DNA of 64,000 nucleotides from Enoplolaimus lenunculus (taxonomy: Eukaryota > Nematoda > Enoplea > Enoplida > Thoracostomopsidae). The notes beneath the pieces were generated by a model, which was given only the letters and a program-made list of their open reading frames with translations, made no database searches and was not told the DNA's origin. A program made the position numbers and the translations under genes. The stretch is taken from positions 186,001 to 250,000 of the forward strand of contig JASANG010000611.1 in assembly GCA_030248215.1 (NCBI GenBank). The letters are read 5' to 3'. How positions within the stretch are numbered: the stretch's first letter is position 1; each line of letters begins with the position of its first letter. Below are positions 57,763 through 64,000 of this stretch, piece after piece.

Positions 57763-58964
57763 TGTGAGAAGTTCGTGATTTTGCCTTAAGCCTGTATCCT
57801 GTATCGCCTGTATAGTTCTTTCCTCGATGTATGCGTATCGCTCTGATTTAGTAAAACGCGGCCGGTAAATGTTTATTATAAATCCCCAACCCGAAACCCG
57901 TATGACACAAAATACCCAATATTAAGGCCAGCAAATTACAGGTTATGCAATTTAACTGGTAACCCGAGCCGGAATCCTTAAAGCCGACGTCTGAATCTGA
58001 TTTAATCCAGCCACTGGCTTTACCGTACCCAATACTTTTGCCGTTTTCCAGAATCCGTGCAATTCTAACCCCGTTAGAATTACACCCCGTTAAACCGTGT
58101 ACTCTAACCCCGTTAGAGTTACACCAAATTTCCGACCAATCTAACCCCGTTAGATTTGGCCCAGCCGTTGTAGAATAATAAATCTAACCCCGTTAGATTT
58201 ATTAGACTACTTTTCCCAGGTTCTCCGGTAATACCCCAAGTTCCTTTTAGCACATAACACCAGTATCCGATACTGGGTAAATCCTGCGCCCTGCGCAATG
58301 CCGATTAACACCGTAATGCCGTAATTCCCTTCACATCCTATGCCACCGTGACAATTCTTAATTTAAATCAACTCGACCTTACTTATCAGAAACTTCCGCT
58401 TTCAATACCCAAACCAAAATTCAAGAAACAATGTACAAATCCGCTCGCAACCAGCCAATAAAATAAACCACTGAATTTTAGAAAATCAACACCAAGACTG
58501 ATTCCGGTCCTGGCTACCCATATCGGCATCTCGACCTCATTTGCATTTTTGCCGACACCCACAATTGGGTGTCCGCAATGCGGTTGAGGTCCAGAGCCAC
58601 ACATCCGGTACTAACAACAACAACAACACCACGCCGGAGACACTCATAATAAAGCACCATATTGGTGCTGACATAGCCTAGCTATGTCGTTATCCGCAGA
58701 TTAGGCCAACTAAATATGCGATACTAATCAATACTGTCATACGGCCACGCAGGGCCCCAGGTAAGTTTACATTGCGGACACAGCCGCCATAGCATAGTTT
58801 TTACAAATTTTTACGCCTTGTAGCAACGCCTAAGCCTAACTTAAGTTCTAAGAGAGACTAGGTGGAGCCAGGGACTCCCTTAAGGTGTGGTTTTGATATA
58901 GGGTTTTATTTTTAGTTTTAGTTTTTAGTTTGAAATAGGTTTAAGTGTGGCATAGCCACCTACA
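57763..58964 (-). repeat. 5' LTR (1202 bp)
   Basis: It pairs with 50210-51410. The first ~440 bp and last ~450 bp of the plus-strand alignment differ at about ten places in all. The block at about 58210-58515 differs at dozens of places from its partner at 50650-50950. Confidence 0.9.
58069..58206. repeat. Four hairpins with a shared CTAACCCCGTTAG core, right LTR
   Basis: It is the same four units as in the left LTR with no change seen, directly beside the strongly diverged LTR block. Confidence 0.85.
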
Positions 58965-59407
58965 TCTTCCCTGTTGTTTGGAGCTTTCACCTTTCACTTG
59001 TACCATTGTATGTGATTTTGCACGTTGCCTCAGGAATACGCTTTCACAACTTAAGTATGCTGCTATGAATATAGGTAACATATACTTTGAGTAGTTGAAA
59101 TTTGTGCAGAACTTTATTTGGTCTTAAAAAGCATTTGCGTTACCAAATTAGGATAATTTCCAAATGTGGTCTCTAACTTACCTTTCTGACCTCGATCCAA
59201 ATATAAACACTAATTAGAACTATAGACAGCTATTGATTCGCACTGCTGACTAAAAATAGGGACGTCCAATTATTTACCTCCCTCTGGCGTTCGGGTCAAT
59301 ACAAAATGGTCACTCAAAATGAGCTAAAATTTGATTGCAAAACATTATCTCTGTACATTGAAGATTGCGCATTCAGAATAGAACCTTTTTTACTTTATAA
59401 ATCATAT

Positions 59408-59580
59408 TACCCGAAGGTCAAAAAATTAAAAAACCCAAGCCTAAGCCTAGGCGTAAGAATGAGTCCATTCCTGAGCCTAAGCCTAAACCTAAGACTAAGC
59501 TAAGCTAAAAAATTAGTCTAAAGATTAAGCTTATTCTAGTCTCACAGAAAAACGTTCCGCCCCTGATCTTTACATGGGCC
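59408..59580. mobile_element. TTAGGC-bearing element, left end unclear
   Basis: CCAAGCCTAAGCCTAGGCGT, GAGCCTAAGCCTAAACCTAA and the family end AAAACGTTCCGCCCCTGATC then TTTACATGGGCC are present. Confidence 0.65.
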
Positions 59581-60369
59581 ATAAAACCGTTACAAGGGTT
59601 ACTGTCTTAGGTAGAACAAGGTAATGGAATGGTTAGAGTAGCACTTTTAACCCGCTTTACTTCGCTTGAAATATTAGGTTACCAGTGAGAGAATCGAACG
59701 CTAAATACAGATACATACATAGTTCAGCTTAGAAACGAATTTTCAATCCAACCTTCGCAGATTACTTTGATAGGTGAGTAAAGCATCATACTCGTGTAGT
59801 ATTGAACAAAAACAAATGCAAACAATAAAACAGCAAGCATGCATATTGCAAAACAACAGTGTGATCGATTAGAATTCGGCAAAGGCCTGATATTGGCGGG
59901 CTCGTAGCGAAGCACTGAGGTACAGTTGGGTTCAGCCCCTGGAAAGATTTTGCCCCCTCCTTGGAATTTTTTGGCATTACGTGTAAGTCATCGAAAACCC
60001 TTGTATGCCCTTCCTGAAAAATGTTTGGCCTCCCTATCAAGGTGATATAGCTTCGGTCCTAGATATTGGTAGGACCGGAGCTACACGACGCGATGCCATT
60101 CAGTTTTGAATAACGGGGGACAGGCATGATCTATTGAGGACCAAATGTGGTCCAAACAGGCCATGGTTTGGTTCACCAATGCCGTTTTTACTCACTGATG
60201 CTCAGCGAAGTAATCTAACGAGTTTTTGATCTCGATAACTTCACTAATGTCAATAGTTTCCGGTATTTATTTGGCACCCGGCAACAGATTCCGCTCTCGG
60301 AACCAAATTGTTAGATTGAACTAAGCATAATTTGTTCTAATTTGTGCGGGGTGGCTGATCTTTTGCTGA

Positions 60370-60576
60370 ATCATTCGGAATCCTGCCGGTGGAAGTAGAG
60401 ATATCCCCCTAAGTGAAGACGCTATTAACCTCGACACTAGATGCTTGGACGCTAGTCGCAGGATTGCATTGGCTCAAACCTTGGGTCAGAAAGAAGTTGT
60501 AAAGTTTAGTCGTCCGCGTTCGGGTCTTTGTTTTCCGAAAGAGGTTAGAAATTACTTGGTCAATTCGACATACTAA
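60370..60576 (+). other. Unrecognised 68-codon open stretch without a start codon
   Basis: It reads NPAGGSRDIPLSEDAINLDT, RCLDASRRIALAQTLGQKEV and KFSRPRSGLCFPKEVRNYLV to TAA. Residue use looks more like protein than the AT-rich frames around it, and it could be a final exon or a fossil fragment. I recognise no family and see no convincing splice acceptor. Likely low value. Confidence 0.2.
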
Positions 60577-61527
60577 ATAAGGTAATTGTTAGAGTACAAG
60601 TTGACATTTGTAAAACCAGAAATGCCCGAATAGTAGGTATTTAATAGTTTTTATTCGCTTACAAGATAATACAAAAGCCCAACGTTATGAGCAGGGTAAA
60701 TGCAAAATTACCAAACCACTCAAAGAGATGGTCAAATAGGTTGTTAAACCTAAGTACGTTTTTATCAGCCTTAGCCATAAGCAGAGGCCAATAGAAATGG
60801 GGACCAAAAAAGCTCTTGGTTTAGGACAGGGTTCAGAATAACATGCTGGATCCAAGAGGATAAAAGAACTATCTCCTCCACTTTGGTCGCTCGCAAAATA
60901 ATTTTATACACAAAATTCCATATTTTTGTGACCTTAATCCTATTAGTATTATATATGCATGTTATGTTTAATTAAAATAAATACAGAAACTGTAACACTT
61001 CCGCGTATACCAGGTTAACAAACGGTTCCAAAGTAAGAATTATTGCATATAAGTGTAAATTGACCGTCGTATTCATAAGTTTCGCGTAACCGTTGCTCAA
61101 AAATACGGTTAATACAAGGGCACGAAACCGATTTGTTGACCTTCGTCAATTGTACCTACTCCCTGCATCACTATACAATAAAATTTTCAGATTTCAACTT
61201 GTCTCAAATTTAAGACACTTTTTTTCGAAAAGACGGGACGATTTCAAATTACGGTTTATAATAAAACCACGCCGTTGTTTGTTTCGCACCGTAGTTTTTT
61301 TTAGTTTAACAACCTGCCGCAGAACCAACACACGTTTCTGATGTATTATTGAGAACGGTCGCAATAAAGAACGAATCATGCACTCTTGGCTATACTGAAC
61401 AACTTACTTTTATAAAACTAAAATCTCCTGCAGCAAAATAGTAAAACGAAACATTGTCAAAAATGTATCCTAGTGATGTCAGGTAAAAATATACACAAAT
61501 GATGATTTTAGCCCATATAATATTCTC

Positions 61528-61733
61528 AAATATGTGCCACATCTATTACCAGTTGGTGATTAGTCTTTAATATCCTCAAATCAACAAATGGTTTCGAAAT
61601 AGCTTGTTCATTTTCTCTACTTTTATTTGCAGTATTAATTCTATGCGGATCGTTGAGATTTGTGGGTCCTGCATTTCGCCGTGTTTGAATACTAATTACT
61701 AACTGGTGATAGATGCTACACACAGTAAAAATA
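61528..61733. mobile_element. Weak inverted-repeat element
   Basis: TGTGCCACATCTATTACCAG...GGTGATTAGT mirrors ACTAATTACTAACTGGTGAT and AGATGCTACACACA with some changes. Related words occur at 23240-23420. Confidence 0.45.
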
Positions 61734-64000
61734 CTTCTTCTTGTTTTGCAATTTGTTACACTCTCCTTAGACACTCCATCTTGCTGCTGCCTACTTGAAG
61801 CGGGAGTTATGATTCAATTGTATTTAGACTAAAACCAGCTTGTCTTGAATATTTCTAAACTTTTAGAGGCCATGGTAGCCACAATGGGCCAGGGTGTTTT
61901 GAGTCTTCAGGATACATTTTGTACACCCCTTGTAGAGTTCCAAGTTTTCTTGTAAGTCAGAAGAAATTTTTATGCCCCTCCTAAAATATTTCGCCTCCTT
62001 TGTAAAGGTGACATGACTATGGTGCCGAAACGTTTTAGATGCCATGCTCAGCAGTCTTACGCTGACACTGACATATTAGTGATTCAAGCTAATTTTAGAA
62101 AACGACAAAAATTTCTAACATTTGAAAAAATGTTCAAATCATTTAAGATATCAATAAAAATAAATTTTTCTCAAACTGTTATATTCAAAAATATCAGTTT
62201 TTAGAAGAATTGTTTTCGTGCGTCGAGATTTAAAATATGCAAGATTTCGGCATGATGGCTACATTTGCATGAAACTGTTTGAGCAACAACTTTCAGCTGG
62301 AACTTAGCGTGCGCAATATCACGACTACGGTGGAGCGAAGAATGATGCCGCCCCCGTAGTCATGTTTTTGCTCACAGGTATTAATAATATTTTCTACAGT
62401 AAAATAAATGAACACTTTAAGAAAACTTTCCTTTCAACTCTAAATTTCTACTTGCCACCGCTCCAAAAGCAGTTGCTACTTGCAAGGCTATTAGAGCTTA
62501 CGTCAACTGACTTTTGTACAAGTATTAAGCTTAAAGTATATACAAGTAAACACCATTATTTTAAGCATGCAGTTTAGATGCTGACAAAATTAGGTTTTTT
62601 CTTGAGGACTACTTGGAAACGCTTTAATTCGTCAAAAATTACAAAATAATAAGTAAAAGTTGTAAATATCATACTGACAAAGTATTGCAGAGATGTGACG
62701 GCATCGTTGAGCATAATAACTCATTATTTGCCAAAAAATTAATTCAAGCCAAAACACAGTTTGGGAGACAAACTCACAAAAACCTTTTGGTTACCTTTTG
62801 ATTCGGACGCCGCATATGCAGGATTTTGGTAGAAATTCTTCAAAAGTATGCTCTAAAAATACGGATGAAATTGCATGTTATTACGGTTTACTTATAAAAC
62901 TGTTGATAACATTTCGATTTATTGCCTTGAGGAGCGTTCCGTATTTCAACGGAACTGCAATAGAATAGCCTTAGGCCTCAGAAAATTTTTGAATTGGTTT
63001 AGGTTTAGTGTTCATCTTATTTTTGCGCTGAATTTATACAAACAACCGCCAACAGGATAATGTATCGGAACTTGATTCCCACCTGTAGAATATAAACTCG
63101 GAATAATACAAAATTCGTTACGCTTTTGAGCTATATAAGAGATAACCATCAAGGTATAATAAGCCTGGCCACCGAATGTTGTAAAGCACATGGTAGTTTT
63201 GAAACAATACCAATATTAACGTACCTGACTATATGTCGGATAGTTGTGCTTTCTCGAACATTTATCACCATGTCGACATGCTCCAATTTTGACATAAAAC
63301 GAACAGTTGACTCTGATACAAAATTAATAAAAAAATAAAAAGTGCGTGTAATAATTTAACACTAGTCGTCCAACTTTGAGCAATGCACAAACGTGTTAAT
63401 GCAGAAAGATTTGTATGCAAAATTTTTAATTATAGAACAATCACGTCTATGTGCTAAGAAATGATTGTTGACAAAGTAAGCTGGAAAATTGCCCAAAATA
63501 TATACGTACGAGAGGCATTTCAGGTTTAGATATATAAATTTCGAAAAAAATATCTCGTACATAATTTAACATTTTAGAGGGGAGTGACACCGTAACAATC
63601 GGCTAATAAATTTTTACATTTTACCAGTTGTTAGCAAACTAATCACGCGTTTAAACTTAATCTGCTGAAATTTATGATGCTTCGTTCATTTAGCTTCAAC
63701 GGAAATTAAATTATTAACTGTAAGTTGTCTTATTATACCACCTAAAGTCAATCAGAATTAGTTACGCAAATTAAACAGTTAATTTTGCCAAAAATTACTA
63801 TTCTGGTTATGGTTTTAGCGCCGCAACCTTTACCCGGAACTTTTTGCATGATACTTTTCTAAGTTTTGCTTACTTGTCATTTTCAGTACCAAAGATCGAT
63901 GCTAAATAATCAGCCATTTTACACCGCGGTCAGGATTAGTCGATAGTAACGGCATCGAGAACAGTATGCATTAATAGAACAACGTATCTGGCTCATTTGA

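Larger units (their letters stand above)
50210..58964 (-). mobile_element. LTR retroelement, gag-only, whole at its ends
   Basis: In element order (minus strand): 5' LTR 58964-57763, primer-binding site TGGTGACCACGACGG directly after the LTR (resembles a tRNA-Trp-primed site), leader with tandem repeats, one long gag-like frame, polypurine tract GAAGGGGGGA, 3' LTR 51410-50210. LTRs open TG and close CA. No reverse transcriptase, RNase H, protease or integrase is seen on either strand, so it would need another element's enzymes. The gag core resembles Ty3/gypsy elements. No clear target-site duplication: left flank CCCCT, right flank TCTTC. Near-identical LTR ends suggest a fairly young insertion, but the LTRs are mosaic, so age cannot be read simply. 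Confidence 0.88.
58965..64000. other. Region beyond the LTR element, possibly U2AF1 intron; no supported gene
   Basis: No U2AF1 5' exon is seen. At 59895-60060 is a fragment with GCCCCCTCCTTGG words related to 26150-26270 and 61860-62030, and a CGGTCCTA/TAGGACCG hairpin at about 60056-60081. Stretches 60600-61500 and 62040-64000 are AT-rich with nothing recognised. Confidence 0.5.

Noticed and set aside
59160-59210. Minus-strand FIFGSRSER with a GTAAGT donor, resembling the start of U2AF1 (SIFGTEKDK)
   Set aside because: A stop lies a few codons upstream in that frame, there is no ATG, and the match is only a few residues.

Overview
The window is animal nuclear DNA: AT-rich, intron-rich, and full of short inverted-repeat elements. 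Introns begin GT and end mostly in TTTCAG or TTTTAG, and TTAGGC, the nematode telomere hexamer, recurs inside one repeat family. An invertebrate, plausibly a nematode of an early branch, fits best. That placement is inference; no marker in the window proves it.

Four host genes are supported, and every splice junction given here keeps the reading frame. (1) 6586-20160 (+): a secreted 847-residue adhesion protein with signal peptide, EMI-like cysteine module and four FAS1 domains (periostin/TGFBI/midline-fasciclin type), in 15 exons. (2) 23469-25191 (-): a two-exon cytosolic lactonase of the bacterial/fungal YbhE beta-propeller type. (3) 28884-36895 (-): an eight-exon SLC22-type organic ion transporter of the major facilitator superfamily, 570 residues, with a relic copy of part of exon 2 in its second intron. 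(4) 47721-50147 (-): the last four exons of the splicing factor U2AF1 (U2AF35). Its first exons are not visible in the window. The four do unrelated jobs and show no operon-like spacing.

From 50210 to 58964 lies an LTR retroelement on the minus strand, inside or at the edge of the U2AF1 gene. It has two 1.2-kb LTRs, a Trp-like primer-binding site, a leader with a tandem-repeat array, one 1393-codon gag-like frame with two CCHC knuckles, a polypurine tract, and no recognisable pol. Its LTRs are mosaics: nearly identical at both ends but strongly diverged over a central block of about 300 bp. They also carry four small hairpins with one shared core.

The rest is intergenic or intronic and holds many small non-autonomous elements: tRNA-like units bounded by inverted ends (three in tandem at 447-1368), palindromic elements carrying TTAGGC repeats, a 625-bp near-complete palindrome family, a family with GTGACCCGAATAAGAG ends, two related GAGTC/GAGTT-rich families, a hAT-like element and others. 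The stretches 1369-6585, 36896-47720 and 58965-64000 contain no gene I can support.
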